Shown here in pieces: positions 17,753-26,396 of a stretch of 64,000 bases of DNA (position 1 is the stretch's first letter; each line of letters starts with the position of its first letter). A model generated the notes under the pieces. The model saw nothing but the letters and a program-made list of their open reading frames with translations. It did not search any database and was not told the DNA's origin. The position numbers and the translations under genes are program-made. This DNA is from Megasphaera_A sueciensis. GTDB taxonomy: Bacteria; Bacillota; Negativicutes; Veillonellales; Megasphaeraceae. The DNA lies in contig NZ_CP116939.1 of NCBI RefSeq assembly GCF_050219315.1, positions 124,001 to 188,000 of the forward strand, read 5' to 3'.

Positions 17753-19282
17753 ATGGCTACAGTTCAAGAAAAGATTGACCTTCTCCATCAGAAAATTGCA
17801 AAAATTGAGATGGGTGGAGGGCAAAAACGTATTGATAAGCAACACGAAAATGGTAAGATGACGGCCCGCGAACGTCTCTTTAAGTTATTTGATGACGGAA
17901 GTTTTACTGAAATAAGTCAGTTTATTAAACACCGCTGCACGAATTTTAATATGCAGGATAAGAATTTACCCGGTGATGGTGTAGTGACCGGGTATGGCAC
18001 GGTAAAAGGCCGGCTTGTTTTTGCTTACGCGGAAGATTTTACCGTGGAAGGCGGGTCGTTAGGAGAAATGCATGCCCACAAAATTGTTCAGGTACAGCAG
18101 ATGGCGATGAAAATGGGGGCACCTATTATCGGTATTAATGATTCAGGCGGAGCACGTATTCAAGAAGGAGTAGATGCTTTGTCGGGGTTTGGCCGTATTT
18201 TTATGAGTAATACATCGGCTTCCGGTGTTATTCCTCAAATTTCTGTTATTATGGGACCTTGTGCGGGCGGTGCCGTATATAGCCCCGCTTTGACAGACTT
18301 TATTTTTATGGTAAAAAAGACTAGCAATATGTTTATTACGGGACCGGCGGTTATTAAATCGGTAACGGCCGAAGAAGTAACATCAGAAGAATTAGGCGGA
18401 GCGATGACTCATAATTCTATTTCTGGAGTAGCTCATTTTATTGCAGAAGATGAAGAAGATTGCATTAATCAAATAAAATATCTTCTTGCATTCCTACCCA
18501 GTAATAATATGGAGGAAGCGCCTTTGGTGGAAACCGGAGATGATCCGCAGCGTCAAGATGAGTCGCTTAACTCGATTATACCTGACAGCAGCAATATGCC
18601 GTATGATATGCTGGATATTATTAAATCCAGTGTAGATAACGGGGAAATATACCAAGTGCTGGAAAACTATGCGCAAAATATTATTACTTGTTTTGCCCGC
18701 TTTGATGGACAATCAGTCGGTATCATTGCCAATCAGCCAAAATGGCTGGCAGGATGCCTTGATATCAATGCATCCGATAAAGCCGCACGATTTATCCGAT
18801 TCTGTGATGCTTTTAATATTCCTATTGTGACATATGTGGATGTTCCGGGATTTTTACCGGGTACGACACAGGAATATGGAGGGATTATCCGCCATGGTGC
18901 TAAAATGCTCTATGCGTATTGTGAAGCAACAGTACCTAAGGTCACGGTCATTGTTCGTAAAGCTTATGGTGGTGCTTACATTGCGATGTGCTGCCGGGAG
19001 CTTGGAGCGGATATGGTGTTTGCATGGCCTACTGCTGAAATTGCGGTTATGGGACCTGATGGAGCGGCAAATATTATTTTTAAAAATGATCCGGAAAAAG
19101 AACAGAAAAAGCAGGAATATATCGAAGAATTTTCTACGCCTTATAAAGCTGCTGAACATGGTTATGTCGATTGTGTTATTGAACCGAAGGCAACCCGTCC
19201 GCGCATCATAGATGCCTTGGCGATGCTGGCCAGCAAAAGAGAAGAACGGCCGGCTAAGAAACATGGCAATATGCCGTTATAA
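17753..19282 (+). CDS. mmdA: Methylmalonyl-CoA decarboxylase alpha subunit (carboxyltransferase)
   Basis: The carboxyltransferase subunit of the sodium-pumping biotin-dependent decarboxylase, moving CO2 from (S)-methylmalonyl-CoA to biotin and releasing propionyl-CoA. At 509 residues it has the two crotonase-like halves of the carboxyltransferase family: GINDSGGARIQEGVDALSG near residue 125 and, in the second half, VDVPGFLPGTTQEYGGIIRH near 365 and KAYGGAYIAM near 405. It is too short for the approximately 587-residue GcdA and too long for a single-domain AccD. A propionyl-CoA carboxylase beta chain would look very similar, but the OadG-like gene downstream argues for a decarboxylase. A GGAGGTG site precedes ATG 17753. 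Confidence 0.9.
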   Translation: MATVQEKIDLLHQKIAKIEMGGGQKRIDKQHENGKMTARERLFKLFDDGSFTEISQFIKHRCTNFNMQDKNLPGDGVVTGYGTVKGRLVFAYAEDFTVEGGSLGEMHAHKIVQVQQMAMKMGAPIIGINDSGGARIQEGVDALSGFGRIFMSNTSASGVIPQISVIMGPCAGGAVYSPALTDFIFMVKKTSNMFITGPAVIKSVTAEEVTSEELGGAMTHNSISGVAHFIAEDEEDCINQIKYLLAFLPSNNMEEAPLVETGDDPQRQDESLNSIIPDSSNMPYDMLDIIKSSVDNGEIYQVLENYAQNIITCFARFDGQSVGIIANQPKWLAGCLDINASDKAARFIRFCDAFNIPIVTYVDVPGFLPGTTQEYGGIIRHGAKMLYAYCEATVPKVTVIVRKAYGGAYIAMCCRELGADMVFAWPTAEIAVMGPDGAANIIFKNDPEKEQKKQEYIEEFSTPYKAAEHGYVDCVIEPKATRPRIIDALAMLASKREERPAKKHGNMPL

Positions 19283-19297
19283 GGAGGAGTGACGTAT

Positions 19298-19744
19298 ATG
19301 ATAGAATTGACGTCTTTAACGTCACTGGCATTTTTGAGTAAGGTTCTTGTTATCTGGGCGGTAGTTATTTTGGCATTTGTTATTGTTGTTGTACGGCATA
19401 TAAAAAAGATTACAATCGATATAGCTGTACTCCAGCAAGAAAATGAAAACTTGCGGGTTCGTCTGGAAAAAATGGAAAAAAATGAAGAAGCAAAACCTGA
19501 AGTTTCAAAAAAAATGGTGAATGTACCGAAAAACTCAAGTATACTGCAGGAGTCATCTGCTTTTAACGTAAAACCGATTACTGTACATAATGAAACAGCG
19601 GCGTTGCCCCCCGAAATCGTTGCCGCTATTACCGCTGCTATTACCGCATGCGGGTATCCGCCGTCGGCGATTCGTTCCATTAAACCGGAACGTCAGCGGA
19701 CCAGCAATTGGATTATGGCTGCACGTATGATTGGCATGAGATAA
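19298..19744 (+). CDS. mmdD: Methylmalonyl-CoA decarboxylase delta subunit (OadG-like), with epsilon-like tail
   Basis: Small membrane subunit assembling the alpha and beta subunits of the decarboxylase. An N-terminal membrane helix (about residues 12-33, VLVIWAVVILAFVIVVV) is followed by a charged coiled-coil-like stretch. The C-terminal domain (PPEIVAAITAAITA ... SNWIMAARMIG) matches the short conserved region found in delta and epsilon subunits of Negativicutes decarboxylases. This domain appears fused here to the delta part rather than encoded as a separate mmdE. Length is 148 residues. ATG 19298 is preferred over GTG 19289, which lies only a base or so from the AGGAGG site. It sits 15 bp after mmdA. 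Confidence 0.82.
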   Translation: MIELTSLTSLAFLSKVLVIWAVVILAFVIVVVRHIKKITIDIAVLQQENENLRVRLEKMEKNEEAKPEVSKKMVNVPKNSSILQESSAFNVKPITVHNETAALPPEIVAAITAAITACGYPPSAIRSIKPERQRTSNWIMAARMIGMR

Positions 19745-19775
19745 TATACGACAAATTCTTTCAGGAGGATATAGC

Positions 19776-20219
19776 ATGAAAAAGTTTAAAGTAACTGTAA
19801 ATGGACAAGCATATGAAGTTGAAGTTGAAGAAATAGGTGCACCGGCAAAAACGGTTTCTTCCGTTCCGGCAGTCAACACACAACCGGCTCCGGCTGCGGC
19901 TGTAAAGGAAGCCCCCAAACCTGTAGAAGTAAAACCGGTTCCGGCTGCTGTGACAGCCGTGCATGCTACGGCAGCCTCGCTTCCCAAGGGACCTGTCCCT
20001 GAACATGCTGTAACTGTGAAAGCACCGATGCCGGGTAAAATTTCTTTTGTGAAGGCGGCTATCGGACAAGGTGTAAGCCGCGGTGATGTTCTGGTCGTTT
20101 TAGAAGCAATGAAGATGCAAAATGATATCACCGCATCTTCTGATGGAACTGTTATTGACGTACGTGTAAAAGTAGGCGATAATGTCAAGACCGGCGATGT
20201 ATTAGCGGTTATTTCATAA
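19776..20219 (+). CDS. mmdC: Biotin carboxyl carrier subunit of the decarboxylase (gamma)
   Basis: Biotin carrier shuttling the carboxyl group from MmdA to the membrane beta subunit. The C-terminal 70 residues form a biotinyl domain with the lysine in EAMKMQND near residue 112, preceded by PMPGKI and followed by GDNVKTGDVLAVIS. The N-terminal 25 residues are followed by a flexible Ala/Pro/Val-rich linker (residues 28-80), characteristic of decarboxylase gamma subunits. The length of 147 residues fits. An AGGAGG site precedes ATG 19776. mmdB would be expected next but an Rrf2 regulator follows instead. Confidence 0.92.
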   Translation: MKKFKVTVNGQAYEVEVEEIGAPAKTVSSVPAVNTQPAPAAAVKEAPKPVEVKPVPAAVTAVHATAASLPKGPVPEHAVTVKAPMPGKISFVKAAIGQGVSRGDVLVVLEAMKMQNDITASSDGTVIDVRVKVGDNVKTGDVLAVIS

Positions 20220-20249
20220 GAAATCAGAAAAAGACAAGGAGAGGATAGT

Positions 20250-20657
20250 ATGAAAATCTCAACTCGCGGTCGCTATGCGTTGCGCTTAATGTTGGACTTG
20301 GCAATTCATCAAAATGATCACCAATTTGTAACTATCAAAAGCATAGCTGAACGGCAGCAGTTGTCAGAAAAATATTTGGAACAAATTGTAACTAAATTAG
20401 GACGAGCAGGTTTAGTTATCAGTGCGAGAGGACCGCAAGGCGGTTATAAGATGTCACGCGATCCTGGTGATTATACGGTAGGAGAAATACTTCGTATTAT
20501 GGAAGGCGGTTTAGCCCCAATTTCTGAAAGCCATAGCAATTTACCATATTGTTCGACTGAAGAAGTATGGAAACGTCTTGCAGAAGCTATTGATGGTGTT
20601 GTAGATGGTATTACATTAGCTGATTTGGCTAAATGGCAGGAAGATGCCGAAGATTGA
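20250..20657 (+). CDS. Rrf2-family transcriptional regulator
   Basis: A 135-residue winged-helix regulator of the Rrf2 family. The start MKISTRGRYALRLMLDLA and the wing sequence GPQGGYKMSRDP near residue 60 are diagnostic. The three cysteines that bind an iron-sulfur cluster in IscR are absent; only one Cys (about residue 92, in PYCSTEE) is present. It is therefore more like CymR, which works through a partner, than an Fe-S sensor. It lies 30 bp behind mmdC with its own GGAGAGG site and could be cotranscribed. No target site is evident. Confidence 0.88.
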   Translation: MKISTRGRYALRLMLDLAIHQNDHQFVTIKSIAERQQLSEKYLEQIVTKLGRAGLVISARGPQGGYKMSRDPGDYTVGEILRIMEGGLAPISESHSNLPYCSTEEVWKRLAEAIDGVVDGITLADLAKWQEDAED

Positions 20658-20750
20658 TTGTAGCTCATCACCGCTGCAAAAATCAGACCTGTTATGGGAA
20701 ACTGTTATACTATATTAACTGATAAAGGCGGATGAGGTGAAAGAGTAATC

Positions 20751-20809
20751 AAAAAAAGAAGAACAAGGCTTATAAGAAAATTTTCTTGTGGACCCTGTTC
20801 TTCTTTTTT
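20751..20809. terminator. Bidirectional terminator between convergent genes
   Basis: AAAAAAGAAGAACA (from about 20752) pairs with TGTTCTTCTTTTTT (to about 20809) with a smaller AAGAAAATTTTCTT palindrome inside the loop. It lies between the plus-strand Rrf2 gene and the minus-strand thioesterase gene, and A- and T-runs at the two ends would let it serve both. Confidence 0.85.
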
Positions 20810-20823
20810 GTTATTTGAATGTA

Positions 20824-21231
20824 TTATTTACAGAATTCAGCTTTTTTCCTATCTGCCTTGTCTAAAAAGGGTTTCGTTTCAATTATGAAACGTTCATGTA
20901 TACTATTTCCGACAGGACCCGCTTCATCGTAAGCTTCGATTTGAAAAGTTAATTTTTTGCGGTCCTGTTCTGTAAGAGTGGCTTTGGCATGTACGGTCAT
21001 GCCGATAGGAGTTGCCGATACATGCTTCACGTTCATAGAAATACCAACGGTCCCAAAGCCTTCCGGCAGTTGATTTCCAATAGCTAATACAGCTGCATTT
21101 TCCATGAGTCCCACTAATGCCGGAGTGGCATATACCGGAGCTGTGCCGCTGGCATATTTTATAGCTGTATTGTTTTCTGTTACTAATTCTTTGTTTTCCC
21201 CAGAAGATTGGGGCTTTAAATTAAAATCCAT
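20824..21231 (-). CDS. Hotdog-fold thioesterase, FlK (fluoroacetyl-CoA thioesterase)-like
   Basis: A 135-residue protein of the FlK-like thioesterase family. The Thr/Glu pair of the FlK active site is found in YATPALVGLMENAA near residue 35, and the central helix and strand read GISMNVKHVSATPIGMTV, with the conserved His near residue 71. The C-terminal part has GNSIHERFII, also family-like. Real fluoroacetate resistance is unlikely; an acyl-CoA housekeeping role is more plausible. It is transcribed convergently to the Rrf2 gene, with which it shares a terminator. No further gene lies in its transcript. Confidence 0.8.
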   Translation of the reverse strand: MDFNLKPQSSGENKELVTENNTAIKYASGTAPVYATPALVGLMENAAVLAIGNQLPEGFGTVGISMNVKHVSATPIGMTVHAKATLTEQDRKKLTFQIEAYDEAGPVGNSIHERFIIETKPFLDKADRKKAEFCK

Positions 21232-21304
21232 ATTGTACCTCCCAAGTAAATTAAAATCATCTTGCCATATATATAATTCGATTTTTATAATATATTTCCT
21301 CTTT

Positions 21305-21333
21305 TTGACAGTCTATAATAAATATTATAAAAT
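21305..21333 (+). promoter_or_regulatory. Sigma-70 promoter for the secreted protein-threonine aldolase pair
   Basis: A perfect TTGACA (21305-21310), a 17-bp spacer and TAAAAT (21328-21333). The start of transcription would fall about 35 bases before the next gene. Confidence 0.75.
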
Positions 21334-21375
21334 GTTTTTATATGTGGGGAATGTAAAACAAAGGAAGTGTTGAAG

Positions 21376-22071
21376 TTGAAAATAAAAACGTGCCTGATTA
21401 TTACATTGACAGTGATGGCCATGGTACCCACCGCAATGGCGGAAAAAGACAGGGGAAATCAGATGGTACTTCCTGACTGGGGGATTATTACGGTTCCGGA
21501 TAATATCTATATGGATGCCGGTAAACAACCTGTAGTTACAGCACAAAAATACAACAATGATATGGACAGAATGTTGGAGGCTATTTATCCAGCAGCACCC
21601 AGGACATATCAATTAATAAAAAAAGAGGGAGCTTCTTTTTATTATGGGTATTTGTTGCAATATACATTGGGTTCTTGGGACTTCAAACAACTTGTGAATG
21701 GTAAAACGGTAAAATTTAACCGGCCCGATTATTTACAAGAGCAGGGAGCCGCAGATATATCTACGTACGCGGCACATGTTAACAATCGCTTGCGGACCTC
21801 TCTGCCATCCGGGTTTAATCTTATTCAGCCAATTCAACTGGTAAAGGTTTCAGGAAACACTTTCTATGAAGGAATAATTGGTCGGACTATGGTTATCAAT
21901 GCAGCAGCTTTTCAAGAAATGATGCACATTATTGCATGGCAGCGTGGCGGAGTAGTAGAAATTGCGATTGTCATGGGGAATGCTGATGACGAGGAAAGTT
22001 TAATACGTCCGGTCATGGCAATGCTGGAAGATGTTAAAGTAATAAAACAGACAGAAAGGATAGATATATAA
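21376..22071 (+). CDS. Secreted or periplasmic protein of unknown function
   Basis: A 231-residue protein with a classic signal peptide: basic KIK, a hydrophobic core (CLIITLTVMAMVPT) and cleavage after AMA around residue 20. The mature part has no recognised motif; it alternates short hydrophobic strands with Gly/Asn/Asp turns, and its final region (MLEDVKVIK) resembles a small alpha/beta domain. The start is uncertain: TTG 21376 lies about 8 bp after AAGGAAG, while GTG 21367 and TTG 21370 are too close to it. The stop is one base from the threonine aldolase ATG, so the two are translationally linked although no functional link is obvious. Confidence 0.65.
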   Translation: MKIKTCLIITLTVMAMVPTAMAEKDRGNQMVLPDWGIITVPDNIYMDAGKQPVVTAQKYNNDMDRMLEAIYPAAPRTYQLIKKEGASFYYGYLLQYTLGSWDFKQLVNGKTVKFNRPDYLQEQGAADISTYAAHVNNRLRTSLPSGFNLIQPIQLVKVSGNTFYEGIIGRTMVINAAAFQEMMHIIAWQRGGVVEIAIVMGNADDEESLIRPVMAMLEDVKVIKQTERIDI

Positions 22072-22072
22072 G

Positions 22073-23107
22073 ATGATTCGATTTGAATGCGATTATTTAG
22101 AAGGAGCACCCGTCCAGGTGATAGAAGCAATTGCAAAAGCAAATATGGAACAAAATGCCGGATATGGTGAAGATGCTCATTGTGAACATGCCAAAGAATT
22201 AATTCGTCAAGTTTGTGACGCACCGGAAGCAAAGGTTGCCTTTTTGGTTGGCGGAACGCAGACAAATTTGACTGTTATTGCTTCTGCATTAAAAAATTAT
22301 CAAGGTGTTATTGCTCCGCAGACAGCCCATATCAATAATCATGAAACAGGCGCTATTGAAGCGACAGGGCATAAGGTTATGTCCATACCGACAGATACAG
22401 GGAAAATAACAGGGAAACAGGTTCGCGATGTCTGTCGGCAATATTGGAATGATACACATGCTCTTCATATTGTACAACCAGGAATGGTATATATTTCACA
22501 GACTACGGAAATAGGTACCTTGTACAGCCGCCGTGAAATTGAAGAGATTTATGCCGTTTGCCGGGAATACCATATACTGCTGTTTATTGATGGTGCACGG
22601 ATTGGATATGGTATAGAAAGTCTGGGAAGTGATTTAAAACTTCACGATTTTCCAAAACTTTGTGATGTTTTTACCATTGGCGGGACAAAACAAGGTGCTT
22701 TATTTGGTGAAGCCGTTGTCATACTCGACAAAATATTGAAACAGGAATTTTCATATCATGTTAAACAACGGGGAGGATTACTGGCCAAAGGATGGCTTTT
22801 GGGCGTTCAATTTGAAACATTGTTCACTGATGGATTATATATAAAATTGGCGAAACATGCAGCTGATTTAGCTGTTACACTGCATCAAGGATTTGCATCT
22901 TCCGGTTTTTCTTTTTATGTTGATCATCTGACAAATCAGCAGCTTCCTATTTTGACGCGGGAACAGGCAGAAAAACTGGGAAAAAATTATTCTTTCGATT
23001 ATTTTGCAAGTTTGGACGATGGTAGATTAGCTTGCCGTTTTTGTACATCTTGGGCAACTCGGGAAGAAAATGTAGAAGCTTTGTTGGCCGATATAAAGAA
23101 AATATAA
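22073..23107 (+). CDS. ltaE: Low-specificity L-threonine aldolase (PLP)
   Basis: A pyridoxal-phosphate fold-type I beta-eliminating lyase, cleaving L-threonine or L-allo-threonine to glycine and acetaldehyde. The start RFECDYLEGAPVQVIEAI with GYGEDAH is typical of the threonine aldolase group, and HINNHETGAIEATGHK near residue 87 carries the PLP-stacking region. The PLP lysine lies in GGTKQGALFGEA near 206. At 344 residues it is full length. It would feed glycine into the one-carbon pool served by fhs-fchA. A beta-eliminating amino acid lyase is an alternative. Confidence 0.88.
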   Translation: MIRFECDYLEGAPVQVIEAIAKANMEQNAGYGEDAHCEHAKELIRQVCDAPEAKVAFLVGGTQTNLTVIASALKNYQGVIAPQTAHINNHETGAIEATGHKVMSIPTDTGKITGKQVRDVCRQYWNDTHALHIVQPGMVYISQTTEIGTLYSRREIEEIYAVCREYHILLFIDGARIGYGIESLGSDLKLHDFPKLCDVFTIGGTKQGALFGEAVVILDKILKQEFSYHVKQRGGLLAKGWLLGVQFETLFTDGLYIKLAKHAADLAVTLHQGFASSGFSFYVDHLTNQQLPILTREQAEKLGKNYSFDYFASLDDGRLACRFCTSWATREENVEALLADIKKI

Positions 23108-23108
23108 C

Positions 23109-23148
23109 ATAAAAAACGTTCGGAATAGTATTCTGAACGTTTTTTATG
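23109..23148 (+). terminator. Bidirectional terminator after ltaE
   Basis: CATAAAAAACGTTC pairs with GAACGTTTTTTATG, continuing inward with one G-T pair to GAATA/TATTC and a tiny loop. It lies between convergent ltaE and alsS, with suitable T-runs for both strands. Confidence 0.9.
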
Positions 23149-23186
23149 AACATCAGTTTTGAAGAAAACAGAAATTTAATTTCGTT

Positions 23187-24848
23187 TTACTGTAGTTCTT
23201 TCATGAGTGCTTCCAGATGATGCGTGAGTTTCATGTTTTCATCATAATCAATGGGGCAGTCTATAATAACTGGTTTATTTTGATTAAATGCTTGTTTTAA
23301 GGTGGGGAGTAATTCTTCTGTCCTTGTAATCCGATAACCAATGGCACCCATGCTTTCAGCTAATTTTACAAAATCGGGATTGGTAAAGTCTACATAGCAA
23401 TGATGTCCGAATTGGTCGTCCTGTTTCCACTTAATAAGACCATAGCTGGCATCATTGAAAATGAGTGTGACGAAATTGACGCCTAACCGATGTGCCGTTT
23501 CAAATTCTTGACAGTTCATTAAAAAGCCGGCGTCACCGGCAATTGCAAGTACTTTTCGATCGGGATGGACAAGTTTTGCCGCAATAGCACCGGGAACGGC
23601 GATACCCATTGTAGCAAATCCATTGGAAATAATACAGGTGTTAGGTTTATAACAGTTATAATGACGGGCAATCCAAACTTTGTGAGCCCCTACATCGGAT
23701 ATTACAATATCGTCCTTGCCCATAACTTTGCGAGCGTCAATCAGAGCCCTTTGCGGTTTGACAGGGAAAGATATATCATCAGCATATTGTTCGTGTTCTT
23801 CGACCATTTTTTTACGAATATCTAGTGCTGAAGTTGGCTCTTGAAGACGGGAAGCTTTTTTCATGATGCGGAATAACGTGTTGGGAATATCGCCGACGAC
23901 TTCGACTTCTGGTTGATAATGTTTATTAATATCGGCTGGCATCATATCAATATGGATAATATCGGCTTGTTTGGTATTCCATTTCGCCGGATTATATTCA
24001 ATAATATCATAGCCAACAGCAATAACCAAACTGGCTTCTTCTAATACCTTGCTTTGATAATCAGACATCGGGATTCCAACAGTCCATAAAGAATATTTAT
24101 TATCAAAGGGAATAGCACCCTTTGCCATCATAGTATTAATAACTGGCAGCTTAAGTTTTTCGGAAAATTTGGTCAGCATTTCAGCCGCATGGCCGCGAAT
24201 GACACCGCTGCCTGCTAAAATTACCGGTTTTTTGGCATGGGAAATGATTTTTGCGGCAGCTTCGATTTGTTCATCCATTGCTGTTTCCGGGGTAATCACT
24301 TTATGGAGAAGGGGCTTTTCTGCATCATCGACGGGCATTTTGCTAATATTGATAGGCAGGTCAATGAAAGTTGCGCCAGGTTTTTCTCGTTCAGCATATT
24401 TAAAAGCCAGACGAGTGATTTCAGATACTGTGTCGGGACGGACAACGGTGTAAGCCCGACGGGTAATAGGTTCGAACATAGCCCGTAAATCAAGATACTG
24501 GTGAGCTGTAATATGCATCTTATCGGTACCCACTTGCCCGGAAATAGCTACGAGCGGTGCACCGTCACAATCGGCATCAGCAACTCCTGTAATGAGATTT
24601 GTAGCGCCGGGTCCAAGTGTAGCCAAACATACGCCTGCCTTACCAGTCAAACGACCATATACATCGGCCATAAAAGCGGCACCTTGTTCGTGACGTACTG
24701 TTATGAACTCAATGTTAGATTTTTCGATAGCATTCATAACCGGAAGATTTTCTTCTCCCGGGATGCCAAAAATATAATGTACTTCTTCTTCTTCCAAGCA
24801 TTCAACCAATAAATCGGCTGTATTTCGTTGCTGTCTTGCTTCTGCCAT
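23187..24848 (-). CDS. alsS: Acetolactate synthase, catabolic (AlsS type)
   Basis: Thiamine-diphosphate enzyme condensing two pyruvates to acetolactate. The 553-residue protein has the N-terminal PYR domain with the catalytic Glu in RHEQGAAFMADVYGR near residue 53, a central domain, and the ThDP motif GDAGFLMNCQE running to FND near 430-460. The FAD-anchoring features of anabolic IlvB are not apparent and no small regulatory subunit gene follows, both pointing to the FAD-independent catabolic form. No acetolactate decarboxylase gene is adjacent, so the product might also serve branched-chain amino acid synthesis. An AAGGAGC site precedes the ATG. Confidence 0.9.
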   Translation of the reverse strand: MAEARQQRNTADLLVECLEEEEVHYIFGIPGEENLPVMNAIEKSNIEFITVRHEQGAAFMADVYGRLTGKAGVCLATLGPGATNLITGVADADCDGAPLVAISGQVGTDKMHITAHQYLDLRAMFEPITRRAYTVVRPDTVSEITRLAFKYAEREKPGATFIDLPINISKMPVDDAEKPLLHKVITPETAMDEQIEAAAKIISHAKKPVILAGSGVIRGHAAEMLTKFSEKLKLPVINTMMAKGAIPFDNKYSLWTVGIPMSDYQSKVLEEASLVIAVGYDIIEYNPAKWNTKQADIIHIDMMPADINKHYQPEVEVVGDIPNTLFRIMKKASRLQEPTSALDIRKKMVEEHEQYADDISFPVKPQRALIDARKVMGKDDIVISDVGAHKVWIARHYNCYKPNTCIISNGFATMGIAVPGAIAAKLVHPDRKVLAIAGDAGFLMNCQEFETAHRLGVNFVTLIFNDASYGLIKWKQDDQFGHHCYVDFTNPDFVKLAESMGAIGYRITRTEELLPTLKQAFNQNKPVIIDCPIDYDENMKLTHHLEALMKELQ

Positions 24849-24910
24849 TTTATAAGCTCCTTTTTGTAGAGGTCAAACATAATTAAGAAATAAATTTTCC
24901 TACTAATAAT

Positions 24911-24939
24911 ATCATAGAATATGAAAAGGAAATTGGCAA
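24911..24939 (-). promoter_or_regulatory. alsS promoter
   Basis: On the minus strand TTGCCA (24939-24934), a 17-bp spacer and TATGAT (24916-24911). It lies about 60 bases before the alsS start. Confidence 0.7.
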
Positions 24940-25167
24940 TTTCATAATGTGGTATTTAATCATTTTTTAATGTTGTGATATTTGTTGAATACAAAATGCA
25001 ATATAGAAAAACACGCATAAAATAAGGAGATTTATGAATTATAGGGGATAGCATATTACATAAAATATTTTCATAATATGATAATTGTATTTTTTATATG
25101 AAAATTAGATGTTTTTTTCAGAAGGACAAAATGAGTAGTTGTACTGAAAATGAATGGGGGTTATTTG
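24940..25167. other. AT-rich divergent intergenic region
   Basis: About 230 bases between the alsS promoter and the DUF523 gene. It contains several TATAAT-like hexamers but no clear paired promoter for the plus-strand gene, no open frame with a ribosome binding site and no recognised RNA. Confidence 0.4.
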
Positions 25168-25623
25168 ATGAATGTATTGATTAGCGCTTGTTTATTGGGG
25201 CAGTATTGCCGTTATGACGGTACTATAAAAAATTATACGGTTGTCCGGACGCTGCTGCAGTCCCGGCATATTCACTTGATTCCTATTTGTCCGGAACAAT
25301 CCGGTGGATTGGCGACGCCACGGGAACCGGCAGAGTGCAGTAATGGAAGAGTTATAACGCAATCGGGAATTGATGTGACAGCGGCTTATCATAAAGGAGC
25401 GGCAGAAGCTGTAAAGATGGCACGCTTGTTCCATTGCAGCTATGCTGTTCTTAAAGAAAAAAGCCCAACATGCGGAAGTGGTAATATCTACGATGGAAGC
25501 TTCAGCCATACTATTGTGAGTGGTGATGGGATAGCGGTGCAATATCTAAAGAAAGCGGGAATATCAGTTATCGGAGAATCGGAAATGGTACGCATTGAGA
25601 AATTAATATCCATAAGTAAATAA
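25168..25623 (+). CDS. DUF523 family protein
   Basis: A 151-residue protein of the DUF523 family, widespread in Firmicutes. The conserved features are MNVLISACLLG at the start, YCRYDG, the segment PICPEQSGGLATPREPAE near residue 44 and LKEKSPTCGSGNIYDGSF near 100. The conserved cysteines (ACLLG, ICPE, TCGS) suggest a metal or cluster site, but the function is not established. ATG 25168 lies 7 bp after GGGGG; an upstream ATG at 25150 has no ribosome binding site. It lies between alsS and lepB and seems to be transcribed alone. Confidence 0.88.
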   Translation: MNVLISACLLGQYCRYDGTIKNYTVVRTLLQSRHIHLIPICPEQSGGLATPREPAECSNGRVITQSGIDVTAAYHKGAAEAVKMARLFHCSYAVLKEKSPTCGSGNIYDGSFSHTIVSGDGIAVQYLKKAGISVIGESEMVRIEKLISISK

Positions 25624-25648
25624 TGATTTTTTGAAAAGTCGATAACAG

Positions 25649-25677
25649 TTGATTTTGTTTCTCCTCTTTGTTACAAT
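25649..25677 (+). promoter_or_regulatory. lepB promoter
   Basis: TTGATT (25649-25654), a 17-bp spacer and TACAAT (25672-25677), about 14 bases before the AAGGGAGGG ribosome binding site. Confidence 0.75.
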
Positions 25678-25706
25678 AAAACAGTACAGCAAGGGAGGGT
25701 TTTGTA

Positions 25707-26267
25707 TTGAGTTCATTTTTTCATGAAGTATATGAATGGTGTTATTCCATCATTATCGCGTTGGCTATTGCGCTGATTATCCATATTTTCTTTTTTCAGC
25801 CTACAAGGGTTTCGGGGGAATCTATGGTACCGACGCTGCATAACGGAGAATATCTTATTGTTTCTAAATTTAGTCACATTATGAATGAAGTGCCAGGTTA
25901 TGGAGATATTGTAATTATCGACAGTCGTGTTCATTATCCCCGCACGTGGAAGGATGACGTAGCGGAACCGATGAATAATTACATGGCATTTTTTAATTCT
26001 AAACTCCAGACTAAAAATATTTGGGTTAAACGCGTTATTGGCAGACCGGGCGATAAATTAGCATTTCATGATGGACATGTTTGGCGTAATGGTGAAGAAC
26101 TGCAGGAATCCTATATCGATGAACCTATGACATATTCGCAAAAGGGAGAAATTACTGTCCCTGAGGGATATGTGTTCTGCATGGGGGATAATCGTAATCA
26201 TAGCAGTGACAGTCGCTTTATCGGACCCGTTCCCGTTGACCATGTACTCGGACATGTGATTTGGTAA
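25707..26267 (+). CDS. lepB: Signal peptidase I
   Basis: Membrane-bound serine protease removing signal peptides from exported proteins. One N-terminal membrane helix (about residues 13-31) is followed by the catalytic Ser in SGESMVPTL near residue 39 and the Lys general base in WVKRVIGRPGDK near 108. The box E motif GDNRNHSSDSRF is near 160. At 186 residues it is the short Firmicutes (SipS-like) type with a single anchor. The start is TTG at 25707, 7 bp after a very strong AAGGGAGGG; no in-frame ATG fits. Confidence 0.95.
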   Translation: MSSFFHEVYEWCYSIIIALAIALIIHIFFFQPTRVSGESMVPTLHNGEYLIVSKFSHIMNEVPGYGDIVIIDSRVHYPRTWKDDVAEPMNNYMAFFNSKLQTKNIWVKRVIGRPGDKLAFHDGHVWRNGEELQESYIDEPMTYSQKGEITVPEGYVFCMGDNRNHSSDSRFIGPVPVDHVLGHVIW

Positions 26268-26293
26268 CATGTGTTTTGGTTTTATAAAAGGAC

Positions 26294-26322
26294 TTGCAAT
26301 GCAGTAGTTTGTAAGCTATAAT
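26294..26322 (+). promoter_or_regulatory. Promoter of the preQ1 riboswitch-queT-queF transcript
   Basis: TTGCAA (26294-26299), a 17-bp spacer and a perfect TATAAT (26317-26322), which places the start of transcription about 12 bases before the aptamer. Confidence 0.8.
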
Positions 26323-26340
26323 AAATAAGCAATAGCATAA

Positions 26341-26382
26341 GGACAGTTCGTAATCCATCCTGTCGTTAAATAAAACTAGGAA
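26341..26382 (+). promoter_or_regulatory. preQ1-I type riboswitch aptamer
   Basis: A compact H-type pseudoknot pattern like the preQ1-I class. P1 is GACAG (26342-26346) pairing with CTGTC (26360-26364) around a 13-base loop. It is followed by an A-rich tail ending AAAACTAGGA, whose GG can pair back with the CC at 26355-26356, as in known preQ1-I aptamers. It sits directly upstream of queT and queF. The loop sequence differs somewhat from the best-known Bacillus example, so the exact subtype is uncertain. Confidence 0.75.
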
Positions 26383-26396
26383 AGTGTAAACGATTT

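Noticed and set aside
19162..20188. Two minus-strand open frames (172 and 211 residues) opposite mmdD and mmdC
   Set aside because: They mirror Ala/Pro-rich repeats of the biotin carrier linker and have no translation signals.
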